Below are positions 52,881-62,435 of a stretch of DNA of 64,000 bases, in pieces. Position numbers and translations under genes: made by a program. Under the pieces are notes generated by a model. That model did no database searches and was not told where the DNA came from. It worked only from the letters and a program-made list of their open reading frames with translations. This stretch comes from an uncultured Porphyromonadaceae bacterium (GTDB lineage Bacteria; Bacteroidota; Bacteroidia; Bacteroidales; Barnesiellaceae_A), in NCBI GenBank assembly GCA_900538705.1, contig UPZG01000001.1:1178001-1242000 (forward strand). The letters are read 5' to 3'. The stretch's first letter is position 1; every line of letters starts with the position of its first letter.

Positions 52881-54122
52881 ATGATAAAGGTAGAAAAATA
52901 CCTCCTTCCAAACGGCTTGCGGGTATTGCATCACTACGATAGCAATACCCGTATGACGGCAATCAATATACTGTACGATGTTGGCTCGAAAGACGAATCT
53001 CCACAACGTACCGGATTTGCCCATCTCTTTGAGCACCTCATGTTTGGAGGGTCAGTCAACATTCCTGACTTCGATACGCCCCTGCAACATGCCGGTGGCG
53101 ACAACAATGCTTGGACCAGCAACGACATCACAAACTACTATACGATAGTTCCCACCCACAATGCCGAAACAGCTTTTTGGATAGAGTCTGACCGTATGTT
53201 AGGTCTTGCATTCTCTGAGCAAAACCTGTCTATACAAAAACACGTAGTAATAGAAGAGTTTAAGCAACGAACCCTCAACCAACCATATGGCGATATTTAC
53301 CAATTGCTACGTCCTCTTGTATACACGGTACACCCCTATCGTTGGCCTGTCATCGGTAAAGAAATAAGAGATATTGAAGAAGCAAGTCTCGACGAGGTAA
53401 AAGAGTTTTATTACACACACTATGCCCCCAATAACGCCATCATGTGCATATCGGGCAGCTTGGCACTACAAGATGCTCTTGCACTGAGTGAAAAGTGGTT
53501 TGCCCCCATAGCCGCCAGGTCAATAGCACCACGTATACTTCCTATAGAGCCACCGCAGAAAGAGCCGCATATACTGCATGTGGAGCGCAATGTTCCATTA
53601 GATGCTATTATCAAGGCATATCACATGTGTGGCAGAAAAGACAACGACTATCAGGCTTACGACATACTCTCTGACATTTTGGGAACAGGTGCTTCGTCTC
53701 GCCTATACAAAGAACTTGTACAGAACAGACGACTCTTCAATAGCATCGATGCCTCTATAAGCGGTGACATAGAACCCGGTATGTTCATCATCAACGGCAA
53801 ACTCAATAAAGGTATCTCCTTTGAAGAGGGAGAACAAGCCATTACCGACGAGTTAGAGAAATTACGACAGGAATATATAGGCGAAAGGGAGATAACAAAG
53901 GCCGTAAACTGCTTTGAGACAGAATATTTTGTATCGAACATGAACTATGCCGATAAAGCCGCCAACTTGGCTTACTACGAATTATTGGGCGATGCTAACA
54001 ACATAAATACAGAAACGAATAAATACCGTAACCTCACCAGTGAGAAGTTGCGACAATGCTCCCGCAATATATTCACACCATCAAACTGTTCTACAATATA
54101 TTACCATTCAAAATCAAAATAA
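52881..54122 (+). CDS. M16 family zinc metallopeptidase
   Basis: This 413-aa protein has the inverted zinc motif HxxEH as His48-Leu-Phe-Glu51-His52 within AHLFEHLMFGG. A downstream Glu expected as the third ligand lies in the VIEEFKQRTLNQPYG region. The two-domain pitrilysin-type architecture is short (one half of a full M16 pair). No signal peptide is obvious, so it may be cytoplasmic. Members degrade small unfolded peptides. It closes the operon; a 166-bp gap with an inverted repeat follows. Confidence 0.9.
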   Translation: MIKVEKYLLPNGLRVLHHYDSNTRMTAINILYDVGSKDESPQRTGFAHLFEHLMFGGSVNIPDFDTPLQHAGGDNNAWTSNDITNYYTIVPTHNAETAFWIESDRMLGLAFSEQNLSIQKHVVIEEFKQRTLNQPYGDIYQLLRPLVYTVHPYRWPVIGKEIRDIEEASLDEVKEFYYTHYAPNNAIMCISGSLALQDALALSEKWFAPIAARSIAPRILPIEPPQKEPHILHVERNVPLDAIIKAYHMCGRKDNDYQAYDILSDILGTGASSRLYKELVQNRRLFNSIDASISGDIEPGMFIINGKLNKGISFEEGEQAITDELEKLRQEYIGEREITKAVNCFETEYFVSNMNYADKAANLAYYELLGDANNINTETNKYRNLTSEKLRQCSRNIFTPSNCSTIYYHSKSK

Positions 54123-54216
54123 TTAGAATAAGTTTATATTTGCATCAACTTATTAATCATCATATTATATTATATAAGAGTAACATTACATAAAAATCAA
54201 GTTTATTTTTTATGAT

Positions 54217-54245
54217 TTGACAAAATAATTTTATTACTTTGTCAA
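54217..54245 (+). promoter_or_regulatory. Inverted repeat (possible operator) before the DUF349 gene
   Basis: TTGACAAA (54217-54224) and TTTGTCAA (54238-54245) are perfect 8-bp inverted arms with a 13-nt A/T spacer. TTTG and ACTTTG elements lie within the arms, so it overlaps a likely promoter region 44 bp upstream of the ATG. Confidence 0.45.
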
Positions 54246-54288
54246 GTCCAAATAAATGGATTGATAACATAAGCAAAAACATATAAAG

Positions 54289-56103
54289 ATGGAAAACACC
54301 CATTTAGATCCCGTCATCCCCAGTGATGCCAACAATCTTCCAAAACAAGAAGAAGAATTGAAGAGTGCCGAAGCAGAAGTTACAACAGAAGTTACGCCCA
54401 TGAGCCGCGAAGAGATTATCACGCGCATAAGCGAACTTGTAAACGGTCCTATAGAAGAAATAAAGGATGAAGTAGACACTCTCAAACAAAACTATTACAA
54501 AACAAAACGAATAGAGACAGAAGAAGCGTACAAAACATATAAAGAGAGTGGGCAACCTGAGTCGGGCTTTGTTGTACCTTATGACCCTTACGAAGAGCGC
54601 CTCAAAGAGCTGCTGGCTACATATAAAGAGCGCAAAGCCCTCTACCTGCAACAATTAGACAAGCAACGCGAAGAGAACTTAGCTCGTAAAAATGCCCTAC
54701 TCGACGAGCTCAAAGCTATCATAGACAATCCCGATGAAGTAGGTAAACAATACCAGCGCGTGCAACAAATACAGCAAGAATTTAAAGACATCACCGATGT
54801 GCCTGCTCCTGCCGTTGCCGAGTTGTGGAAAAAATACCAACTTTACACCGAGCAATTCTATGATTTACTGAAGATAAACAAAGAACTAAGAGACTACGAT
54901 TTCAAGAAAAATCTTGAGCAGAAAGAGGCTCTCTGCAAAAATGCCGAAGAGCTTACTACACAGGAAGATGTAGTATCCGCATTCAAGCAATTGCAAAACC
55001 TGCACAATGAGTGGCGTGAAATAGGCCCGGTAGCCAAGGAGCTGCGTGACTCTATATGGGAACGCTTCAAAGAAGCATCCACTATAATAAATAAACGTTA
55101 CCAAGCATTCTTTGAAAATCGCAAAGAAGAAGAAGCCAAAAACGAAGCTGCCAAAACCGCCTTATGCGAAGAGATAGAGCAACTCGTTGCCGAGCTGCCC
55201 AACATAACACGTTATGCAGCATGGGACGAGAAGACTCAAGCCATCTTAGACATGCAACAAAGATGGAAAAACTTAGGCTTCGCCTCACGCAAAAACAATA
55301 CAGCCCTTTTTGAACGATTCCGCTTAAGCTGTGACAAATTTTTTGCGGCTAAAGCCGAATTCTTCAAAAAGGCCAAAGAGAGCATGAATGCCAACCTCGA
55401 AAAGAAGCGCCAACTTTGCGAAAAAGCCGAAGCTTTGAAAGATAGCACCGATTGGAAAGCTACCAGCGAAATACTGACAGCTCTGCAAAAGGAATGGAAA
55501 ACAATTGGCCCGGTAGCCAAGAAATACTCCGATGCTGTATGGAAACGCTTCAACGAGGCTTGCGACTATTTCTTCGAGCAAAAGAAGAAGGCTCTCTCTT
55601 CGTCACGAGAAACTGAAACTGCCAATCTCAAAATCAAACGCGACATCATTGCCCGCCTAAAAGCCATCAACGAAGATATTGATGATGAAACAGCCCGCAA
55701 GATGCTTAAAGAGGCTACGGCTCAATGGAATGCCACAGGTCATGTTCCCTTCCGAGAAAAAGATAAACTCTATAAAGAATATCAAGAGACTCTCGATACC
55801 CTGTATGAACGCTTCAATATAAGCCGCAATCGCAACCGTATGGCCGACTTTACCAACAGCATACAACAGATGGGCGATAATGCGCAAGACAAACTATACA
55901 GAGAGCGCGATAAGCTTATGCGCATATACGAGGCAAAGAAAAACGAAATACAAACGATAGAGAATAACAAAGGGTTCTTCAATCTTTCGTCGTCGAGAGC
56001 CGAACATCTTGTCCAAGAATTAGACCGGAAAATAAAGAAATTACGTGACGAGATGGAGTTAGTAGCTCAAAAAATAAAACTTATCGACGAAAAGTTACAG
56101 TAA
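54289..56103 (+). CDS. DUF349 repeat protein (coiled coil)
   Basis: This 604-aa cytoplasmic protein has several DUF349 repeats, each a helical unit of about 70-80 residues containing W-K-x-I/L-G-P/A (WREIGPVAKELRDSIWERFKEA, WKNLGFASRKNNTALFERFR, WKTIGPVAKKYSDAVWKRFNEA, WNATGHVPFREKDKLYKEY). A polar acidic N-terminus and a long coiled coil at the C-terminus complete it. No enzyme motif is seen. The family is conserved in Bacteroidota and its function is not established; a protein-binding scaffold is likely. It is monocistronic and ends at a hairpin. Confidence 0.88.
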   Translation: MENTHLDPVIPSDANNLPKQEEELKSAEAEVTTEVTPMSREEIITRISELVNGPIEEIKDEVDTLKQNYYKTKRIETEEAYKTYKESGQPESGFVVPYDPYEERLKELLATYKERKALYLQQLDKQREENLARKNALLDELKAIIDNPDEVGKQYQRVQQIQQEFKDITDVPAPAVAELWKKYQLYTEQFYDLLKINKELRDYDFKKNLEQKEALCKNAEELTTQEDVVSAFKQLQNLHNEWREIGPVAKELRDSIWERFKEASTIINKRYQAFFENRKEEEAKNEAAKTALCEEIEQLVAELPNITRYAAWDEKTQAILDMQQRWKNLGFASRKNNTALFERFRLSCDKFFAAKAEFFKKAKESMNANLEKKRQLCEKAEALKDSTDWKATSEILTALQKEWKTIGPVAKKYSDAVWKRFNEACDYFFEQKKKALSSSRETETANLKIKRDIIARLKAINEDIDDETARKMLKEATAQWNATGHVPFREKDKLYKEYQETLDTLYERFNISRNRNRMADFTNSIQQMGDNAQDKLYRERDKLMRIYEAKKNEIQTIENNKGFFNLSSSRAEHLVQELDRKIKKLRDEMELVAQKIKLIDEKLQ

Positions 56104-56116
56104 TTCATACATCTGT

Positions 56117-56150
56117 TGGGGCTGTACCGAATAAAATCGGTTCAGCCCCA
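56117..56150 (+). terminator. Hairpin terminator after the DUF349 gene
   Basis: TGGGGCTGTACCGA (56117-56130) pairs with TCGGTTCAGCCCCA (56137-56150), one internal mismatch, 6-nt loop. It lies 14 bp after the stop; no T tract follows. Confidence 0.7.
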
Positions 56151-56416
56151 TACACACAGTGTACGCAGGCGGCGCAGAAAGTGAGCCGAAAGACTATGTA
56201 CCTTTGACATATCGCATTGCACGAGGTTTGCCTACTATAAAAGTATAAAAACACTTTATACAGATACCTCTTGTTTGACAAGTATCTCTCTATGAGTGTT
56301 ACCTGTTGCTTATCGTAACACGCTCTCGTACACACCAACAATCTTACGAAGAGAAAGCAATGCTTTCCTTCGGCAATACCATGAAATAACTGACTATATA
56401 GAATATAACAAATAAG
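56151..56416 (+). other. Leader region of the sugar transferase gene
   Basis: This part of the 313-bp gap has no convincing reading frame. It contains a small hairpin (GTGTTAC at 56296-56302 with GTAACAC at 56315-56321) and A/T-rich stretches compatible with a promoter, but no consensus TAnnTTTG at a convincing position. Confidence 0.45.
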
Positions 56417-57802
56417 ATGGCAACAAAAGGAAGATACGGACGTTATTTGCGCATATTGGTCGTATTGGGCGATTTTATATGTATCAACTTGGCATATTTG
56501 CTATCGTGCAGAATATTCAATTTCGATGATGGATTCTACAATCCCACGATATGCTCATTGATAAATATCGCCTATCTACCCATCGCCTTTGTTTTTTCCC
56601 AAATACACAACCAACGTATTGTATATGCCAATCACACGGTAAAGACAGCCTTAGAAGCTACTGTATCTCATGCCATACTCTTTTTAGCCCTACTCTATTT
56701 CTTTACCGAAATTTCAGAAACCAAGGCACAATATATACTGAGTTTCTACGCTATTTTTGTATTCTTTCTACCGGCATGGTGGATACTGGCCCGCAAAGTA
56801 CTAAAAATATATCGCAGTAAAGGATATAATTTCAAACGTGTCATCATTATCGGCTCGGGGCGCTCGGGCAAGTTATTAGAGGCAGAATTATTATCAGATA
56901 CAGGCTACGGATATAAACTCATGGGAATTTTCGACGACAATGAAGAACTACGGGAGACCCACCCTTTATATCGAGGCACTACTGCCGATGTCGAAGACTT
57001 TGCTATCTTGAACAACATTGATGAGATATATTGTGCCTTGCCTACCAATGCCGAAGAGAAAATACTATCACTTATGCTTTTCGCAGAAAGCCATGCGATC
57101 CATTTCTACATCATTCCCGGTACAACCCCTTACATTCACCGTCGTCTTCATTTCGACCGCATCGGAGATGTACCAATTTTAAGTATCAGACAAGAACCGC
57201 TTGAAAGCCCCATCAACGAGGCCATAAAAAGAGGATTCGATATTCTTTTTTCAAGTGTCGTATTATTATTTTCGCCTATCATATTTATTCCGGTTGCCAT
57301 TGCCATAAAATGCTCGTCACCAGGCCCTGTCTTTTTTAAGCAAAAAAGGACTGGACTGAGAGGTAAAGAATTTAACTGCTACAAATTCCGCACCATGAAA
57401 TTAAACAATAACAGTGACAAGGTGCAGGCAACCAAAGACGACCCGCGCATAACACGCGTAGGAGAGTTTCTTCGCAAGACAAGTATCGACGAATTACCCC
57501 AGTTCTGGAATGTGCTGAAAGGCGATATGTCGGTCGTAGGCCCAAGACCTCATATGATAAAGCATACAGAAGAATATTCAAAACTGATAGACACATACAT
57601 GGTACGTCACCTCATAAAACCCGGTATCACCGGTTGGGCTCAAGTAAATGGCTACAGAGGTGAGACAAAAGAGCTTTGGCAAATGAAGATGCGCGTACAA
57701 TACGATGTGTGGTATATAGAAAATTGGGATTTTTTCTTCGACCTGAAAATTATTTATCTCACAGTCCTCAACGCTATCAAGGGTGAAAAAAACGCTTACT
57801 AA
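56417..57802 (+). CDS. Polyprenyl-phosphate sugar-1-phosphate transferase (WcaJ-like)
   Basis: This 461-aa protein initiates surface glycan assembly by moving a sugar-1-phosphate to undecaprenyl phosphate. Four to five N-terminal TM segments are followed by a Rossmann-like domain (VIIIGSGRSGKLLEAEL). The bacterial sugar-transferase domain at about 270-461 has the membrane hairpin (RGFDILFSSVVLLFSP) and conserved QKRTGLRGKEF, FRTM, DDPRITRVGEFLRKTSIDELPQF-type segments, and GDMSVVGPRP. Sugar specificity is not readable. No capsule gene cluster surrounds it. A second such enzyme lies about 3.2 kb further on. Confidence 0.92.
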   Translation: MATKGRYGRYLRILVVLGDFICINLAYLLSCRIFNFDDGFYNPTICSLINIAYLPIAFVFSQIHNQRIVYANHTVKTALEATVSHAILFLALLYFFTEISETKAQYILSFYAIFVFFLPAWWILARKVLKIYRSKGYNFKRVIIIGSGRSGKLLEAELLSDTGYGYKLMGIFDDNEELRETHPLYRGTTADVEDFAILNNIDEIYCALPTNAEEKILSLMLFAESHAIHFYIIPGTTPYIHRRLHFDRIGDVPILSIRQEPLESPINEAIKRGFDILFSSVVLLFSPIIFIPVAIAIKCSSPGPVFFKQKRTGLRGKEFNCYKFRTMKLNNNSDKVQATKDDPRITRVGEFLRKTSIDELPQFWNVLKGDMSVVGPRPHMIKHTEEYSKLIDTYMVRHLIKPGITGWAQVNGYRGETKELWQMKMRVQYDVWYIENWDFFFDLKIIYLTVLNAIKGEKNAY

Positions 57803-57814
57803 AACTTTGCGGAT

Positions 57815-58213
57815 TCAAGAAGTTGCTTCTTTATCATCCTGATTTTGATGATAGGTTCTATATAGTGTCTTATATGAAAGTATATGCCATGTAACACCCA
57901 CTCCTACAGCCAGCAATAACAGCGCCACCCACAATCTACCCACAAAATAAGCCGAAAGCGATAACGTAATCCATAACGTAGAGATAGCTATAATTTTCAC
58001 ACGCAACGGTATGGCACGATACTGACGAAAAGTTACCACCACCTTGTTAAACACCGGGATAGACATCGCCCAGTTATAAAGACGATGATTGCCCCTCAAG
58101 AAACAATAAGCAGCGAGCAACCATAAAGGCGTAGTAGGTAATAACGGAAGGAACAGCCCCAATGCTCCCAGCACCAAAGCTATCGAGCCCACAATGCTAC
58201 ACAATACCTTCAT
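57815..58213 (-). CDS. DUF454 (YbaN-like) inner-membrane protein
   Basis: This 132-aa protein has three to four hydrophobic segments and the family core PLLPTTPLWLLAAYCFLRG near residues 24-42. The function of the family is unknown. It ends the tsaC operon, 10 bp after fmt, and converges with the sugar transferase gene with only 12 bp between stops. Confidence 0.88.
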   Translation of the reverse strand: MKVLCSIVGSIALVLGALGLFLPLLPTTPLWLLAAYCFLRGNHRLYNWAMSIPVFNKVVVTFRQYRAIPLRVKIIAISTLWITLSLSAYFVGRLWVALLLLAVGVGVTWHILSYKTLYRTYHQNQDDKEATS

Positions 58214-58223
58214 GCGCAGCTAT

Positions 58224-59192
58224 TTATCGTACAGAATACTCGTTGGTGAGATGAAACCCACGTAACAACTCCTCGGTCATGAGGCGTTTCTTGCCCGACA
58301 ATTGCAATGATTCTATGCGCAAAAAGCCATCGGTACAGGCTATCTCAATACTTTTCTTTCCATCGGTACGCAATGTTCCGGGAGTAAGATTATGACAACA
58401 CTCATGACGTGAAGCCTCAAAAATCTTTACACCCGTCGTCTGCCCGTCAGGAGCTACCCACTCGCACCATGCAGCCGGATAGGGTGATAATCCTCTCACT
58501 AGATTATACACTTGTTCTACCGTGCAATGCCAGTCTATGTGACAGGTATCCTTGAATATTTTAGGGGCAGGCTTCAATACACCGCCTGCAGCCAATTCTT
58601 CCTGTGCCACAGGTTTTATCGTACCGGCCAATATATTATCAACGGTCTCACACACCATCTCGGCGCCCAATACCATAAGTCGGTCATGTACAATACCCAC
58701 ATTATCTGTATCGGCAATGGCAATACGCTTCTGCTGTATAATCTTACCGGTATCTATCTCATGTGTAAGGAAAAAGGTTGTAATACCAGTCTCTTTCTCA
58801 CCATTTATAATAGCCCAATTGATAGGTGCGGCGCCACGATATTGGGGCAACAACGACGCATGCAGGTTGAAAGTACCCATAGGCGGCATATCCCATACAA
58901 TCTGAGGCAACATCCGAAATGCCACAACAATCTGCAAGTCGGCATGGTACTCACGCAAAGCCTCTATAAAAGCAGGGTCTTTCAGACGCTCGGGCTGCAA
59001 TAACGGCAATTGATGTTCCATTGCATATTGTTTGACGGGCGAAAACTGTATCTTGTGCCCACGCCCGGCAGGTTTGTCGGGCATTGTAACCACGGCCACC
59101 ACGTTGTATCCGCGTTCAACCAAAAGCCGCAAACTCTCTACTGCGAACTCGGGAGTACCCATATATATAATACGCAAATCTTTCTTTTCCAT
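58224..59192 (-). CDS. fmt: Methionyl-tRNA formyltransferase
   Basis: This 322-aa enzyme formylates initiator Met-tRNA with 10-formyl-THF. The N-domain has IYMGTPEFAVESLRLL, KPAGRGHK, FRMLPQIVW and the signature NLHASLLPQYRGAAPINWAI (catalytic Asn, His). The C-terminal OB-fold domain completes the standard length. Start ATG is at 59190-59192. It follows the ClC gene by 14 bp. tsaC, another tRNA-related gene, opens the same operon. Confidence 0.97.
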   Translation of the reverse strand: MEKKDLRIIYMGTPEFAVESLRLLVERGYNVVAVVTMPDKPAGRGHKIQFSPVKQYAMEHQLPLLQPERLKDPAFIEALREYHADLQIVVAFRMLPQIVWDMPPMGTFNLHASLLPQYRGAAPINWAIINGEKETGITTFFLTHEIDTGKIIQQKRIAIADTDNVGIVHDRLMVLGAEMVCETVDNILAGTIKPVAQEELAAGGVLKPAPKIFKDTCHIDWHCTVEQVYNLVRGLSPYPAAWCEWVAPDGQTTGVKIFEASRHECCHNLTPGTLRTDGKKSIEIACTDGFLRIESLQLSGKKRLMTEELLRGFHLTNEYSVR

Positions 59193-59206
59193 TCTTTTTC
59201 AGCTTA

Positions 59207-61009
59207 TTAATCTTGTGAATAGTGTACCAGCACACGACGATATGAATTGAAAATCTTCGATTTCGACACAAATCCTTCATATCGTCCCTCCTCATCGACC
59301 ACAGGAAGATTCCACGCATTTGTGTCGTCAAACGTCTTCATTACCGTCTCCATATTCATGCCCAACATGATACGGGCCGGTGGTGCACTCATAAACTTTC
59401 GCACCGTCATGCGCTTATACAACGTAGGACGGAACATGATGTTGCGAATATCATCTAATAAAACAATTCCCAATAGACGGTTCTCTTCGTCGGTCACAGG
59501 GAAAACATTACGATGCGATTGTGAAATAACTTTTACCATATCGCCTAACGTCATTTGCGGATGCACCACAAGGAAATCTTTTTCTATAACACTATCCATC
59601 TTCAACAGCGTAAGCACAGCCTTGTCTTTACTGTGAGTAAGTAACTCACCCTTCTTAGCCAAACGCATAGTATAAATACTATGCTTCTCAAAGATGCGTA
59701 TAGTAGCAAACGACACTGTAGAGGTTATCATCAGCGGCAAAAACAGGGCATAACTACCCGTCAGCTCCGCCGTAAGGAATATAGCCATAAGTGGAGCATG
59801 CATGACGCCCGACATGACACCGGCCATTCCCATGAGTGCAAAATTCTTATTGGAAAGATGCGGTGCAAAATCGAATATGCCCGAAATATAAGCAAAGAAG
59901 AATCCGGCAAAGCAACCTACATACAAGCTTGGTGCAAATGTTCCACCCACACCACCGGCGCCATTGGTAGCCGCAGTCGCAAATACTTTCAGAAGAACTA
60001 TCAGCAAAATAACGCCTGCCATAATCCACATATTGTCACGCCAGGCATAGAAGATACTACCTTGTGTAAGTTCCTCGACATTACCCGACAGAAGCAACAA
60101 GATAGATTCATACCCCTCGCCATACAGCGGTGGCAACAAAAATATACACAGGCCTAATATGGCCGAACCAAATGCAAACTTCTTCCACGGACCACCCAAC
60201 ATTCGGAAACGGTCTTCGAGCCAATTCATCATACGGGTAAAGTACAACGATACGAAACCACAAAAGACACCCAGCAAAATCACATGTGGAATACGTTCTA
60301 TCATGAAAGCCTCAGTCTGCACGAAACTAAATTCGGCACTCGTCCCCGTAAAAATATACGAAACCGTCACAGCGGTGATGGACGATATGAGCAGTGGAAG
60401 TACCGATGTTGTAGTAAGATCAACCATCAATACTTCGAGCGTAAATAGCATACCAGCAATAGGAGCCTTGAATATGCCTGCAATAGCCGCAGCCGCGCCA
60501 CACCCGACCATAAGCATAAGGATATGAGGCGGCATTCTGAATAAGCGTCCCATATTTGAGCCAATGGCTGCACCTGTATATACAATAGGAGCCTCGGCAC
60601 CTACCGAACCACCAAAACCTATCGTTACCGAACTTGCCACTATCGAAGTGTACATATTGTGGGGTTTTACTCGACTTTTCTTTTGCGAGATAGCATACAG
60701 GACGCGTGTCACACCATGCGATATATCATCTTTCACTATATAACGCACATATAAACCTACCAATAATACACCTACAATAGGATAAATAAAGTACAGATAG
60801 TTGGCACCATCGGGTACCATGTGTGAGATAAGGAGTTGCTGTATCCATGCAATTAGCTGTTTCAGCAAAACGGCAGCAAGGCCTGTGAATAAGCCCACAA
60901 AGAGACTTAGCATCAGTACAAAGGTGCGCTCACTGATGTGTTGCTCTCTCCAAAGCAACACCCGCATAAACCAATCTTTATTACCGTTATTCTCTATCGT
61001 TTCCATCAT
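59207..61009 (-). CDS. ClC-type chloride channel/antiporter with CBS domains
   Basis: This 600-aa membrane protein has a ClC domain of about 430 residues with many TM helices. The selectivity region reads GFGGSVGAEAPIVYTG, where the Glu aligned with the gating glutamate is conserved. NGAGGVGGTFAPSLYVG is the second anion-binding segment. Two C-terminal CBS domains (about 475-595) probably bind nucleotide and regulate gating. Transport could be Cl-/H+ exchange or fluoride-type; the sequence favours a generic ClC. It lies 7 bp after the sugar transferase gene. Confidence 0.92.
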   Translation of the reverse strand: MMETIENNGNKDWFMRVLLWREQHISERTFVLMLSLFVGLFTGLAAVLLKQLIAWIQQLLISHMVPDGANYLYFIYPIVGVLLVGLYVRYIVKDDISHGVTRVLYAISQKKSRVKPHNMYTSIVASSVTIGFGGSVGAEAPIVYTGAAIGSNMGRLFRMPPHILMLMVGCGAAAAIAGIFKAPIAGMLFTLEVLMVDLTTTSVLPLLISSITAVTVSYIFTGTSAEFSFVQTEAFMIERIPHVILLGVFCGFVSLYFTRMMNWLEDRFRMLGGPWKKFAFGSAILGLCIFLLPPLYGEGYESILLLLSGNVEELTQGSIFYAWRDNMWIMAGVILLIVLLKVFATAATNGAGGVGGTFAPSLYVGCFAGFFFAYISGIFDFAPHLSNKNFALMGMAGVMSGVMHAPLMAIFLTAELTGSYALFLPLMITSTVSFATIRIFEKHSIYTMRLAKKGELLTHSKDKAVLTLLKMDSVIEKDFLVVHPQMTLGDMVKVISQSHRNVFPVTDEENRLLGIVLLDDIRNIMFRPTLYKRMTVRKFMSAPPARIMLGMNMETVMKTFDDTNAWNLPVVDEEGRYEGFVSKSKIFNSYRRVLVHYSQD

Positions 61010-61016
61010 CTTTGCT

Positions 61017-62435
61017 CTACATTCCTCGTCCGCTCAAAACGGTACGAATCGTGTATATTATTATTTTCAAATCTACCAACAACGACATATTCTCCAAATA
61101 GATAATATCATATTGAAGTCGTTGTATCATTTCGTCTATGTTACGGGCATAACCATACTTCACCATACCCCACGATGTAATGCCAGGACGTATTTGATAC
61201 ATCAGCGTATAATATGGAGCTTTCTCCATGATTTTCTGTATGTAATATTCGCGTTCGGGTCGTGGGCCTACGATAGACATGTCGCCTTTCAATACATTCC
61301 AAAATTGGGGGAGCTCATCGAGACGATATTTACGCAGAATCTTACCGATGTTGGTAATACGTCTATCATTAGGGCTCGACAGGCGAGGCTGTCCGTCCGA
61401 CTCAGCATCGACATACATTGTACGCAACTTATAGAGCTTAAAAGGTTTGTGATGATACCCTATGCGCTCTTGGCTATAAAATACCGGACCTTTTGAATCG
61501 CGCTTTATCAATATAGCGAGTATTGCTATAAGAGGCGATATAATAAGTAACGCTATAGCCGAAACGATAATATCGGATAATCGCTTGATGTTTTTCTCAC
61601 CCTCTGAGATAGCACATGTGCAAACGTCGACAAACGGTGTACCAAGAATATTCGATAACCTCACACGCCCCAGCAACCGATAGAAATTGTCATTTTGTAT
61701 CTTAATAGGCCTATTCAGCGGGAAGAGCTTGTTGACGACATTGTTGAGTCTTGTGTGATTATTATCATCGAGCGACACAATAATCTCTTTCACGTCAAGC
61801 TCATCACACAACGTTTGCAGGTCATTGTCGGGATAGACCGGAGCATCGAGCTGACGAGAACATCCCCCCTCGCCTATGTCTATATATCCCACAATGTGGT
61901 AACCCAATGACTCTTTGCGATTCTTTAAGTCGTTCATCAATTTCGCAGCCTGTCTTCCGCAACCTACAACAAGTGTATTAAATTCCCATTTGCGAGAATG
62001 TATCTTGGTAGTAGCATCGGCTGTTATAGCAATGCGTCCCGAATAGACACAAACAAACTGTATGGTAAACAGCAGCAACAACAACTCGTAATTCTCGGTA
62101 CGTAATGGCGATATATCGTTGATAAGAGCTGCAAAGAATAAAAATAGAGTATTCACCATGACCGATACCACAGTAAGTAACAGCTCGTGCAAACGCGACT
62201 TGAAAAAGGCCTGATTATAATAGCCCGACAAATAATATACCGCCATCATAATCATAGGGATATAAAGTTGTCCCCACAAAACATTGGCCGAAAGTAAAAA
62301 CCGTGACAACTCAATATAGCCCGACTCTACGGTAGGCATATAGAACCTACCTATATTGAAGAGTAACCATGCGATATTAGACGTCACATAGTCACACAAA
62401 ACATATTTTGCTATTTGAGCTTTACTGCTTATCAC
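61017..62435 (-). CDS. Second polyprenyl-phosphate sugar-1-phosphate transferase
   Basis: This 472-aa protein has the same layout as the gene at 56,417: TM segments, a nucleotide-binding-like middle (LVVGCGRQAAKLMNDL), and a bacterial sugar-transferase domain at about 280-472 (KRLSDIIVSAIALLIISPL, YSQERIGYHHKPFKLYKLRTM, GDMSIVGPRPERE). It starts with GTG at 62433-62435, overlapping the tsaC stop by 4 bp; no earlier or nearby ATG fits. It is embedded in a housekeeping operon (tsaC, ClC, fmt) rather than a capsule locus. Confidence 0.9.
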   Translation of the reverse strand: MISSKAQIAKYVLCDYVTSNIAWLLFNIGRFYMPTVESGYIELSRFLLSANVLWGQLYIPMIMMAVYYLSGYYNQAFFKSRLHELLLTVVSVMVNTLFLFFAALINDISPLRTENYELLLLLFTIQFVCVYSGRIAITADATTKIHSRKWEFNTLVVGCGRQAAKLMNDLKNRKESLGYHIVGYIDIGEGGCSRQLDAPVYPDNDLQTLCDELDVKEIIVSLDDNNHTRLNNVVNKLFPLNRPIKIQNDNFYRLLGRVRLSNILGTPFVDVCTCAISEGEKNIKRLSDIIVSAIALLIISPLIAILAILIKRDSKGPVFYSQERIGYHHKPFKLYKLRTMYVDAESDGQPRLSSPNDRRITNIGKILRKYRLDELPQFWNVLKGDMSIVGPRPEREYYIQKIMEKAPYYTLMYQIRPGITSWGMVKYGYARNIDEMIQRLQYDIIYLENMSLLVDLKIIIYTIRTVLSGRGM

